Source: Rhodospirillaceae bacterium | GTDB taxonomy: Bacteria > Pseudomonadota > Alphaproteobacteria > GCA-2731375 | Direction: 5' to 3' | DNA: 64,000 bases | NCBI GenBank assembly: GCA_018701215.1 | Contig: JABIWH010000006.1 | Span: forward strand, 1 to 64,000 | Shown here: positions 36,335 through 43,969 of the stretch, piece after piece | How the letters are laid out: each line of letters begins with the position of its first letter | Position numbering within the stretch: the first letter of the stretch is position 1 | The notes under the pieces: model-generated | Told to the model about the DNA's origin: nothing | Databases searched by the model: none | Seen by the model: only the letters and a program-made list of their open reading frames with translations | Made by a program: the position numbers and the translations under genes

Positions 36335-36971
36335 AGTTAGCGGACTGGACGTCAATATCGGCCCGACGCCAATTTTGCGCGGCCTAGCCCTGGAAGTGCC
36401 GGCGGGCACCATGTGTGGTCTGATCGGGCGTAATGGTGCGGGCAAGACCACATTCCTGCGCGCCATCATGGGCGCCCTGGCGGCGGAAGCAGGCGAGGCC
36501 ATGTTCGGCCATCAGGATCTATTGAAGATCCACCCCCACAAGCGGGCCCATATGGGCATCGGCTTCATGCCCGAAGACCGCCGCTTGGTGCCGGCGCTAA
36601 CAGCGGAGGAAAATATCCTGGTGCCGGTCTGGGCCACGGGCATGGAAGACTGGGAAGACCGCCTGGCATGGATTTACGAACTGATGCCCGAGGTAGCGGA
36701 GTTTCGTAGCCGCGGCGCCATGGAACTTTCAGGCGGGCAGCAGAAATTCGTCGCCTTTGCCCGCGCCTTGATGGTGGGCACACAGTTGCTGTTGCTGGAT
36801 GAACCCAGCGAGGGCATCGCCCCGGTTTTCGCCCAACGCATGAGCGAGATCATGAAAAGCCTGAAGGACGAGGGTGAATCGGTACTGGTCGCCGAGTCCA
36901 ACGATAAACACGTGGCCGGCCTGTTGGACCGCACTTTCGTGATCGAACGCGGCAGCATCGTCGCTGGATAA
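36327..36971 (+). CDS. ABC ATPase, LivF type (LIV system 1)
   Basis: 214 residues, shorter than the usual 235. Walker A GRNGAGKTT near residue 35, signature ELSGGQQKFVAFARAL near 136 and Walker B LLLLDEPSEG near 155. The position of the H-loop is occupied by VAESNDKHV. The ATG at 36327 lies within the end of the LivG gene. An epimerase-like gene follows after 5 bp. Confidence 0.88.
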   Translation: MLKVSGLDVNIGPTPILRGLALEVPAGTMCGLIGRNGAGKTTFLRAIMGALAAEAGEAMFGHQDLLKIHPHKRAHMGIGFMPEDRRLVPALTAEENILVPVWATGMEDWEDRLAWIYELMPEVAEFRSRGAMELSGGQQKFVAFARALMVGTQLLLLDEPSEGIAPVFAQRMSEIMKSLKDEGESVLVAESNDKHVAGLLDRTFVIERGSIVAG

Positions 36972-36976
36972 AGCGT

Positions 36977-38017
36977 ATGACCGTTCTCGCCGCCAACAGC
37001 CTGCCGGACCGCGTTGCCGATGTCGACGCGTTGGAGGAGCTGCTATCCCGGCCCAGTCAGGCCTTGATCGATGATCTGGCGGCGCTGAAAGGCGATATCA
37101 TCATCCTGGGCGTCGGGGGCAAGGTCGGCCCCTGCCTGGCCCGCATGGCGAAACGCGCCGCGCCTGACAAGCGCATCGTGGGCGTGGCCCGATTTTCCGA
37201 TGCAGCCGTGAGACAACGTCTGGAAGATTGGGGCGTGGAGACCATTGCCTGCGATCTATTGCACCGCGATGGTGTGAACGCGCTACCGAAATTGCCCAAC
37301 GTAATCTATATGGCCGGAAAGAAATTCGGCACCTCGGGCGGCGAACCATTTACCTGGGCCATGAACGCCCACGTTCCGGCTCTGGTGGGAGAGGCCTTCG
37401 CGGCATCACGCATCGTGGCATTTTCCACCCTGTGCGTTTACCCGTTCGTGGATGTGACCGGGCCGCTGTGCGGCGAAGACGTCGCACCCGTGCCGGTGGG
37501 CGAATATGCCAATTCCTGCGTGGGCCGGGAGCGGGTCTTTCAATATTTCTCGCACAAACACGGCACGCCCGGGCGTCTGATCCGGCTGAATTATTCGATC
37601 GATTTGCGCTACGGCGTGCTCTACGACATCGCCAACTGGGTCTATACCTCCCAGAGCATCGATTTACGCGCCGGCCATGCCAACGTCATCTGGCAGGGTG
37701 ACGTCAATGCCCAGGTTATCCGAGCCTTAGGCCATTGCGAGACCCCCAGCCGGCCCCTGAACATGGGCGGGCCGGAGCAGGTCAGCGTGCGCGCCCTGGC
37801 AACGACCTTTGGTCAACGCTTTGGTATCGAACCCAAATTTGTGAACCAGGAAAGCGGCATGGGCTGGCATAACGACACCTCTTTGGCGTCGAAACTGTTT
37901 GGCTATCCAGAAGTGCCCCTGGCGCGTATGATTGATTGGACCGTTGACTGGATCGAACGGGACCAACCCCATTATGATCTGCCAACCCATTACGAGGCCC
38001 GCGACGGCTCTTTCTAG
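36977..38017 (+). CDS. NAD-dependent epimerase/dehydratase-like protein lacking the catalytic Lys
   Basis: 346 residues. The nucleotide motif is ILGVGGKVGP near residue 43, and VAFSTLCVYPF near 145 is the catalytic-Ser/Thr strand. The YxxxK motif is EYANSCVGRER near 176, where the Lys is replaced by Cys. C-terminal substrate domain is present. It lies 5 bp behind the LIV ATPase and 21 bp before a dihydrodipicolinate-synthase-family gene, so it probably acts on the transported compound. A non-redox or binding role is possible. Confidence 0.85.
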   Translation: MTVLAANSLPDRVADVDALEELLSRPSQALIDDLAALKGDIIILGVGGKVGPCLARMAKRAAPDKRIVGVARFSDAAVRQRLEDWGVETIACDLLHRDGVNALPKLPNVIYMAGKKFGTSGGEPFTWAMNAHVPALVGEAFAASRIVAFSTLCVYPFVDVTGPLCGEDVAPVPVGEYANSCVGRERVFQYFSHKHGTPGRLIRLNYSIDLRYGVLYDIANWVYTSQSIDLRAGHANVIWQGDVNAQVIRALGHCETPSRPLNMGGPEQVSVRALATTFGQRFGIEPKFVNQESGMGWHNDTSLASKLFGYPEVPLARMIDWTVDWIERDQPHYDLPTHYEARDGSF

Positions 38018-38038
38018 CGGCCCCACAGGAGGTTTGAT

Positions 38039-39010
38039 ATGAGCATATTCAACAGCCAACCCCTGGATGGCGTGATCCCCGCGACGCTGCTGGCCTTTGA
38101 CGACGACATGATGATCGACGAGGCCGCCTCGCGCCGCCACCTGCGCGATGTCGCGGCGACGGACGGTCTAAGCGCCGTTACGGTCAACGGCCATGCCTCG
38201 GAGGTGCACGCCTGCAGCTTCGATGAGCAGCAGCGCATTCTGGAAATGTCCCTTGATGAGGCGGGCGACCACCTGCCCATGATCAACGGCATCTATTCCG
38301 ACAGCAGCCTTGAAGCCGCCCGCCTGGCCCGCATGGCAGAAACAGCCGGCGCCGCCGCTCTATTGGTATTCCCGCCCAACAGCATGATCATGGGGGGGCA
38401 ATTGCGGCCTGAAATGGCTCTGACTCACTTCAAGACCATTGCTGACGCCACCGATTTGCCGATGATCGCCTTCCAATACCCGCAAATCAGTGGTTTGGGC
38501 TATCCGTTCGAGACCCTGTTGCGAATGATCCAGGACGTACCTTCGATCAAGGCGATCAAGGATTGGTCGAACGACGCCATGCTGCACGAAAAGCACATCC
38601 GCGAACTGCAAGGCGGCGCCGCCGGCCGGGCGATTAGCGTGCTGACCACCCATTCATCCTGGCTGATGGCTTCGTTGAGCATGGGCGCCAACGGTTTGTT
38701 GTCGGGCGCCGGCAGCGTGATCCCGGAATTACAGGTCGCCTTGTTCCAGGCCGTGAAGGCCGGTGATCTACCCGCCGCCCAGGCCATCAACGACCGGATC
38801 TATCCCCTGGCGCAGGCTTTCTACACACCGCCGTTCCTGGATATGCATAACCGCATGAAGGAATGCCTGGTGCTCCTCGGCCGTCTCGAACGCGCCGTGG
38901 TGCGGCCGCCCCTGATGAAATTGAGCGATACTGAAATCAACCGCCTAGGCCAGGCCTTAAACGCGGCAGGCCTGCCCCCGGTTGGCGCCGTATCGGCCGC
39001 CGCGGAGTAA
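38039..39010 (+). CDS. Dihydrodipicolinate synthase family lyase
   Basis: 323 residues, a TIM-barrel class I aldolase. VNGHASEVHACSFDEQ near residue 49 is the pyruvate-binding segment (GTTGE in DapA), FQYPQISGLG near 142 the catalytic-Tyr strand, and SIKAIKDWS near 168 has the Schiff-base Lys. It probably cleaves a keto acid to pyruvate and an aldehyde. An AGGAGG site precedes the ATG. Last gene of the LIV system 1 operon. Confidence 0.88.
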   Translation: MSIFNSQPLDGVIPATLLAFDDDMMIDEAASRRHLRDVAATDGLSAVTVNGHASEVHACSFDEQQRILEMSLDEAGDHLPMINGIYSDSSLEAARLARMAETAGAAALLVFPPNSMIMGGQLRPEMALTHFKTIADATDLPMIAFQYPQISGLGYPFETLLRMIQDVPSIKAIKDWSNDAMLHEKHIRELQGGAAGRAISVLTTHSSWLMASLSMGANGLLSGAGSVIPELQVALFQAVKAGDLPAAQAINDRIYPLAQAFYTPPFLDMHNRMKECLVLLGRLERAVVRPPLMKLSDTEINRLGQALNAAGLPPVGAVSAAAE

Positions 39011-39020
39011 TACCGCTACC

Positions 39021-39452
39021 TTAAGCGGTGGCGATATACTGGCGCATGGCGGCGGCTTCGCTTTCAATTTCCTCGATCCGGAACTTGACCACGTCACCGA
39101 TGGAGATGATGCCCAACAACTGATCGTCACGCATCACCGGCAAATGACGGATGCGGTGTTCGGTCATGACCGACATAATGGTGTCGATATTGTCTTCGGG
39201 CAAACAGTAAACCACGTTGCGGGTCATCAGGTCCGAAACCAAGGCTTCCATGCAGTGGGCGCCGATCTGGGCCATGCCGCGGATGATATCACGTTCCGAG
39301 AGCACCCCTTCGACGGAGCCGCCTTCATTGCGCACAAGGACAGCGCCGATTCGGTTATCGAATAGGATTTCAGCGGCCTTGCCAATGGTTTCGTCATTGT
39401 TGACTGTTGTTACATCGCTGCCTTTCGAGGCAAGAATTCGTTCTACATGCAT
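39021..39452 (-). CDS. CBS-domain pair protein
   Basis: 143 residues made of two CBS domains (about 10-65 and 75-130) with GSDVTTVNNDETIGKAA and VYCLPEDNIDTIMSVMTEHRIRHLPVM. The pair forms an adenosyl-ligand-binding Bateman module. No attached catalytic domain. It converges with the lyase gene and stands alone; the target is unknown. Confidence 0.9.
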   Translation of the reverse strand: MHVERILASKGSDVTTVNNDETIGKAAEILFDNRIGAVLVRNEGGSVEGVLSERDIIRGMAQIGAHCMEALVSDLMTRNVVYCLPEDNIDTIMSVMTEHRIRHLPVMRDDQLLGIISIGDVVKFRIEEIESEAAAMRQYIATA

Positions 39453-39585
39453 ATCACGCTCCTACCCAGACGCTTGCTGGTCCAGATTATTATTAGTTTA
39501 CATAATATATTCTGCCTCAAAAACAAGGCAAACGCAAGATATGCTCATTTGAAATTAAATCGATGCTTGTCAGCGGTTGGATTAG

Positions 39586-40044
39586 TTAGGTTTCGACCCG
39601 GCCCTTCACGGTGCGCGACAGGCCCCTGAATTCCGCCACAACGCGTCCATCCTCGCCATATACCGTGGAATCATAGACACCACTGCGCCCGGCACTGCTC
39701 TTTTCTTCCGAGATGGCGGTCAGAACTTCGCCAAGCCGGCCAAATGTCATATATGTGATATGCGCTGATTGCGCGAAAGCCATTTGCCCGTGGCTGTTGC
39801 AGGCGTAGCTAAACGCCATATCCGCCAGCATGAAACTATAACCGCCATGGGCCGTGCCGTGGCCATTCAGCATATGTTCGCCCACCGGCATGCTGACCCG
39901 GGCGTAGCCGGCCCGCACCTCTTCCAATATCACGCCCAGGTTTTGCGCCACCGTATCGCGGGCATGCATGGCCCGGCCAATCTCCAAAGCGCGGTCATCC
40001 GTTGCCACGTGGACAGACTCCGCATCATCATTGCGTTTACTCAT
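39586..40044 (-). CDS. paaI: PaaI-type hotdog thioesterase
   Basis: 152 residues. LNGHGTAHGGYSFMLADMAFSYACNSHG near residue 56 is the PaaI signature, with the catalytic Asp in ADMAF. In phenylacetate degradation PaaI hydrolyses stray hydroxyphenylacetyl-CoA. No other paa gene lies in the window, so the acyl-CoA could be another aryl thioester. The ATG at 40044 has GGAG eight bases before; the frame open to 40107 lacks a site. Confidence 0.85.
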   Translation of the reverse strand: MSKRNDDAESVHVATDDRALEIGRAMHARDTVAQNLGVILEEVRAGYARVSMPVGEHMLNGHGTAHGGYSFMLADMAFSYACNSHGQMAFAQSAHITYMTFGRLGEVLTAISEEKSSAGRSGVYDSTVYGEDGRVVAEFRGLSRTVKGRVET

Positions 40045-40287
40045 GCGGGATACTCCAATCTGCGGCAACAAAACCTTGCGTGGCGCCAGCATATAATAAG
40101 ACAGCAACCATTATTCAGACAAGCTGTTCAAAATTTGCGCCAAACCGCGGCCAGCGAGATCGGAAAGCCAACGTTATGATGAATATATCGAAAGGCATAA
40201 GAGCCAAAACAGGGCAAACGAAATATTAATCAATGCAGGGCATCTTTTAACCTAATTAAAGGACCAAAGGAGCATTTGAGCGCAAGA

Positions 40288-41463
40288 ATGCCATGCATAC
40301 TGCGCAAAATGGTAACGGAATACAAACCGATGAGTATGAACAGCGAGCCAATTACCGCGGATCTGGACGAGCTTCCTGAGAATTCCTCATTTGACGAAGA
40401 AATTGTTGACGACCAAGGCAACGTGGAAAACAGGCGGGAGCTTTCACACAGCGAATACGATGCCCTTGAAGAGGCGGTGATGCAGACGGCGCGCGGCCGC
40501 ACCTTCCTGCGGGAGCACGCCAGGCGCAATCGTGCCGTCGCATCCGACCTGGTTTTGCGTTCATTGGATGAATGCCGCGGCTACTTTCAGCGTAACGAGC
40601 TGGCGCAACCATCTGAAATCCTGTCTGCTGAATTGCAGAGTATGAGCGACGCCATCGCCCACACGCGCCGCGATATCGCCGCGATCAAACCAAAAGAAGG
40701 CGCGAACAACCGGATCATGGCCGCGACCGAAGATCTGGATGCAATCGTTTCGGCAACCGAACGGGCGACCAACGATATCCTGGGCGCAGCGGAACGGCTC
40801 CAGGATACCTGCGAATCCATCCGCGAAGGCGGCGGTAATGACGATCTTTTTGCCTTGGTGGAAGAAGACATCACCAATATTTTTCTAGCCTGTTCGTTCC
40901 AGGACATTACCGGCCAACGTACCACCAAGGTGGTCAATGCCCTGCGTTATCTGGAAAAACGGGTTGGTGCGATGATCGAGATCTGGGGCTCCGAGGCCAT
41001 GCGCAACGGTCGCACGGGTGAGTTCGGCTCCGAGCTGGATGATGATCATCCCGAAGCCGGCCTACTGAACGGACCAGCCCTTGAAGGCGAGGGTGTGGCC
41101 CAGGACGATATCGACGAATTGCTGAAATCTTCGTCAGATGACATAGATGAGGGCGCCAGCGCCGTCGAAGCGGAGGATTCCTCTGATCCCGCCGCCGGCA
41201 TGGAGTTCGATGCGGTTGCCGATCCCACGGAGGGCGTTGATTTTGACCCCGTGCCCACACCTGCCGCTGCAGACGAACCGGCCGAGATGGATGATGCGGC
41301 CGCCGCCGCAATGGCTGTTGAAGCTGCCGCGGCGGAGCTTGAAATGCCGGGTACCGACGATGCGACGGACGATGCGGCCGACGATACGGCCGACGACATG
41401 GACTATGCCGATTTATCGGAAGAAGCCGATGCCGAAACCATCGATGCGATCTTCAATTCATAG
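40288..41463 (+). CDS. cheZ: CheZ-type CheY-P phosphatase
   Basis: About 391 residues. The helical-hairpin domain spans 70-235, with the catalytic Gln segment FQDITGQRTTKVVNAL near 210. A CheY-binding peptide AQDDIDELLKSS near 273 lies internally. It is followed by a long acidic Ala/Asp tail with repeated DDATDDAADDTADD and a final AETIDAIFNS. Start choice is uncertain: ATGs at 40288, 40309 and 40330 are in frame. No other chemotaxis gene is close. Confidence 0.82.
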   Translation: MPCILRKMVTEYKPMSMNSEPITADLDELPENSSFDEEIVDDQGNVENRRELSHSEYDALEEAVMQTARGRTFLREHARRNRAVASDLVLRSLDECRGYFQRNELAQPSEILSAELQSMSDAIAHTRRDIAAIKPKEGANNRIMAATEDLDAIVSATERATNDILGAAERLQDTCESIREGGGNDDLFALVEEDITNIFLACSFQDITGQRTTKVVNALRYLEKRVGAMIEIWGSEAMRNGRTGEFGSELDDDHPEAGLLNGPALEGEGVAQDDIDELLKSSSDDIDEGASAVEAEDSSDPAAGMEFDAVADPTEGVDFDPVPTPAAADEPAEMDDAAAAAMAVEAAAAELEMPGTDDATDDAADDTADDMDYADLSEEADAETIDAIFNS

Positions 41464-41673
41464 TTTCTGGTATATCTCGAAAGTAGAAGCACGGTAAGAC
41501 GCGGCGACAAGACGACGCCGGTCGGAACCGGTGCGCGGCGCGGCTTTTTGCCCCTGGGCAGCAAAACGAATGGCTATATACTAGGCGCCTCGCCTAATGA
41601 TGCGGAAACACCCGGCAAACCGGGGCCACCGCCCAATAATGCCGCCAAGGCAAGTATCGAGGACGCCAACGCC

Positions 41674-42156
41674 ATGGACGAATTCAACACAGATGAATTT
41701 GAGACTGATTTCTGGAAGGATGCGGAGGACCGCTCCGGCTGGGATGATCTGGAACCGGGGAAGATCCTGGAATCACGCCCCGTCACCATTACCCTCGAGA
41801 TGATCCAGCGCTATGCCCGTTCCATCGGTGATCTGAACCCGCTGTATTTCGACGAGGAATACGCCAGGAAAAGCCGCTATGGCGGCCTCATATCGCCGCC
41901 CTCCATTCATGCCCTGTTCCTCTTTGCCTGCACCGGTCATGATCATTTCATGCGCACGCCGGGCACCGTCAACATGGGCCAGAACTGGTTTCTGCAACGC
42001 CCGATCCGGCCCGGCGATACCATTGCCCTGGAGGCCCGCTGCCTGGACAAGGTGATCCGCAAGGGCAACATTTTTGCCATCCACGACAACGTTTTCCGCA
42101 ATCAGGACGGCGATGTGGTCTGTTCCGGCCGCGGCTGGACCATGCGGCCGTATTGA
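41674..42156 (+). CDS. MaoC-like hotdog protein, N-terminal half type
   Basis: 160 residues. Hotdog-fold segment MIQRYARSIGDLNPLYFDEEYA near residue 48 and YGGLISPPSIHALF near 72. It pairs with the next gene: two half-size hotdog proteins commonly make a heterodimeric hydratase. GAGGA precedes the ATG; the frame open to 41548 is weakly coding. Confidence 0.82.
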   Translation: MDEFNTDEFETDFWKDAEDRSGWDDLEPGKILESRPVTITLEMIQRYARSIGDLNPLYFDEEYARKSRYGGLISPPSIHALFLFACTGHDHFMRTPGTVNMGQNWFLQRPIRPGDTIALEARCLDKVIRKGNIFAIHDNVFRNQDGDVVCSGRGWTMRPY

Positions 42157-42167
42157 GGGAGATAACA

Positions 42168-42626
42168 ATGACCGACAACGTAAAAGACACCCTGGAATAC
42201 GCCGATATCGCCGTCGGCTTCCAATTCCCCGGCCCGACGGTCCCCGTGACGCGCGAGATGATCGCGGAATTCGCGGCTGCCTCCTTCGATCATAATCCCC
42301 TGCATTGGGACAATGATTTTATGGAAAAGACCCACTTCGCCGGCGGTAAACAATTCGATGATGTGATCGGCCACGGCCTGATGACCTATTCCCTGATGAC
42401 CCGCGCCATGACCGATTGGCTGTGGCCCGACCTAGGAGAGCACCGGCGCCTGGAGACCCGCTTCCGCAAGCCGGTCTATCCCGGCGACGAGATCACCATT
42501 CAGGGTGAAGTCGTCGACAAACGGGAAACCGCCAAGGGCAAATGGCTGGTCTGCAACATTACGGTCAAGAATCAACGCGGCGAGACCGTCGCCACCGGGG
42601 ACGGCCTCGCCGAAGTTTTCGCCTAA
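42168..42626 (+). CDS. MaoC-like hotdog hydratase, C-terminal half type
   Basis: 152 residues. EMIAEFAAASFDHNPLHWDNDFME near residue 29 includes the hydratase Asp and His (DHNPLHWD), followed by DDVIGHGLMTYSLMTRAM. It starts 11 bp behind the first half after GAGGGAGAT, so the two are made together. Expected reaction: hydration of an enoyl-CoA; substrate unknown. Confidence 0.85.
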   Translation: MTDNVKDTLEYADIAVGFQFPGPTVPVTREMIAEFAAASFDHNPLHWDNDFMEKTHFAGGKQFDDVIGHGLMTYSLMTRAMTDWLWPDLGEHRRLETRFRKPVYPGDEITIQGEVVDKRETAKGKWLVCNITVKNQRGETVATGDGLAEVFA

Positions 42627-42644
42627 CGTTATCCGAAGAACCGG

Positions 42645-42716
42645 GCCACCCGCTCCCCGTCCCGGCCGCCCATTAATGGTACCCTCGTGGGCGGCCGGGA
42701 CGGGGGAGCGGGTGGC
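42645..42716. repeat. Long palindromic repeat, copy 2
   Basis: Left arm 42645-42672 (28 bases) pairs with right arm 42688-42716 (29 bases) with a single bulged G; the loop at 42673-42687 starts TTAATGGTACCCT. It lies between the convergent stops of the MaoC and glutaredoxin genes. It matches the element at 1-50. There is no T-run, so it is not a classical intrinsic terminator, though it could stop both transcripts. Confidence 0.9.
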
Positions 42717-42738
42717 ACAGGCCGCGTTGAAGACGCTT

Positions 42739-42981
42739 CTAGTCGAGGCCGAGCACCTCATCAACTTTCTCCGGCCCCAACTCGGGGCCGAAGATAAGCT
42801 GATCGTCGACTTGCAGCACGGGCGATGAACGGATGTTGTGGCTTTCGATAAAGGCGGCGGCCTCTTCATCCATCATCAGATCCTTGGCCTCGAACTCCAC
42901 GTCGTGGGCGCGGAGATAGCCCTTTAGCTGCTCGCACGGCGCGCACAAAGGCGTCGAATAGACGATGATCTTTCTGGCCAT
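42739..42981 (-). CDS. Glutaredoxin-like thiol oxidoreductase
   Basis: 80 residues, the compact glutaredoxin/NrdH size. The redox motif is STPLCAPCEQLKGYL near residue 9 and the cis-Pro is in SSPVLQVDD near 52. It starts 3 bp past the stop of the UGA-containing gene, so it is likely co-transcribed and a candidate partner that reduces the selenenylsulfide of that product. Confidence 0.9.
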   Translation of the reverse strand: MARKIIVYSTPLCAPCEQLKGYLRAHDVEFEAKDLMMDEEAAAFIESHNIRSSPVLQVDDQLIFGPELGPEKVDEVLGLD

Positions 42982-42984
42982 CTT

Positions 42985-43866
42985 CTATCCTTCCTTCTCT
43001 GCCTTCAGCTTGCGGTACAATTCTTTCTTCGCCAGCCAGGCATTTTTGACTTCCTCGGTCTGCCAGGGTTGTTCCTGGGTGAAGACCAAAGATTTCCAGG
43101 CATCGCCCTTGGACCATTTAAACGGGGTCTCAACCGTAGTCCGAGGCTCCGTCGCGCTTTCCAACAGATCCATGGCCATGCCGATGATCTGCCGTTGCTG
43201 CTCAACATTGCCAGGTTCACCACACGGATTGCCCAGGGGGAAGTCCGTGAACAACAGCCGGGATACACCGCAGGTTTCAACGATGTCGCGGGCGGCGGCG
43301 GCAACAACCGTGGGGATGCCGTTTTCTTCCAGGTAACGTGCTACCAGACTCACGGTCTGGTGGCAAACCGGTCAGACCGGCACCAATATGGCAACATCAA
43401 CACTTTCTTCCAGGCATTGACGCAAGACCTCCGGCGCATCCGTGTCCATAGTCTTGGACTGGGAATAGGCATTGTAAACGCCATAGGCCGTCGGCGCCAA
43501 ATCCCCGATCCGGCCCGCTGCCTGCAATTCCTGCAACCGGGTGACGGGGAAATAGCTGTTCGCGTCATCCAAGGTGGTCGCATTCATGTCATAGCTGTGG
43601 GTGCGGCTGTATAGATCCGCCACCGGCGTATCGGTGGGCACGCCGTATACATTTTGCGCCTCGCCCTTTTCCTGGGGCATCCGTTGGTCTTCCCAGGTAC
43701 GGACAGCAATCTCCGACGTGGAAACCAGTGCCACCCGGCTTTCCGCCAAGGGCTTTTTCAAGGGCGTAAACGGCACCGTATCGAAATTTGCCCATTGATA
43801 GGGCTTCTCGTAACCTTCGGCCTTATAATAGGCTTTGGTCCTATCGATATATCTAACGTAGCTCAA
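42985..43866 (-). CDS. GrdB-like selenoprotein with in-frame UGA (Sec)
   Basis: One continuous frame of 293 residues read through TGA at 43374-43372 as Sec165. The junction reads VAILVPV-U-PVCHQTVSLVARYLEENG, the U-x-x-C motif of the glycine/sarcosine/betaine reductase selenoprotein B family; the family continues on both sides (VALVSTSEI near residue 45, LFTDFPLGNPCGEPGN near 205). A hairpin fits a bacterial SECIS immediately after it. The start is probably the TTG at 43866 with GGAGG eight bases before; the ATG at 43881 overlaps that site. Standard gene calling would split it in two. Reaction unknown. Confidence 0.85.
43340..43364 (-). promoter_or_regulatory. SECIS-like hairpin for Sec insertion
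   Basis: On the minus-strand RNA, 43364-43355 pairs with 43349-43340: nine of ten pairs form, with a C-A mismatch at the third, and a five-base loop CGUGA with a G in its second position. There are 17 bases between the UGA and the loop, within the spacing of known bacterial SECIS elements. It lies in the coding region, as expected for bacteria. Confidence 0.7.
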
Positions 43867-43969
43867 AGCTCGTTCCTCCATGGCATTGTTTCAGCAATAT
43901 TAGCCTTTGTGCGTAGTATGATAGCATCAGTGGTCCCGGGCAATGACAATCAGTAGGGGTTATTCGGAG

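Noticed and set aside
33660..36971. LivG signature loop TLPQGIRKLLDIA as a broken ATPase
   Set aside because: All other ATPase motifs are intact and this loop variant is known from other LIV ATPases.
39012..39029. ACCGCT/AGCGGT hairpin between the lyase and CBS genes
   Set aside because: Only six pairs, no T-run, and it overlaps the CBS stop codon.
41508..41550. Possible terminator after cheZ (CCGGT/ACCGG followed later by TTTTT)
   Set aside because: Five pairs and a 12-base gap before the T-run; not convincing.
43350..43353. GTG at 43353 as the start of a separate short gene
   Set aside because: It lies within the SECIS-like hairpin and continues the same frame and family as the segment before the UGA; it has no ribosome site of its own.
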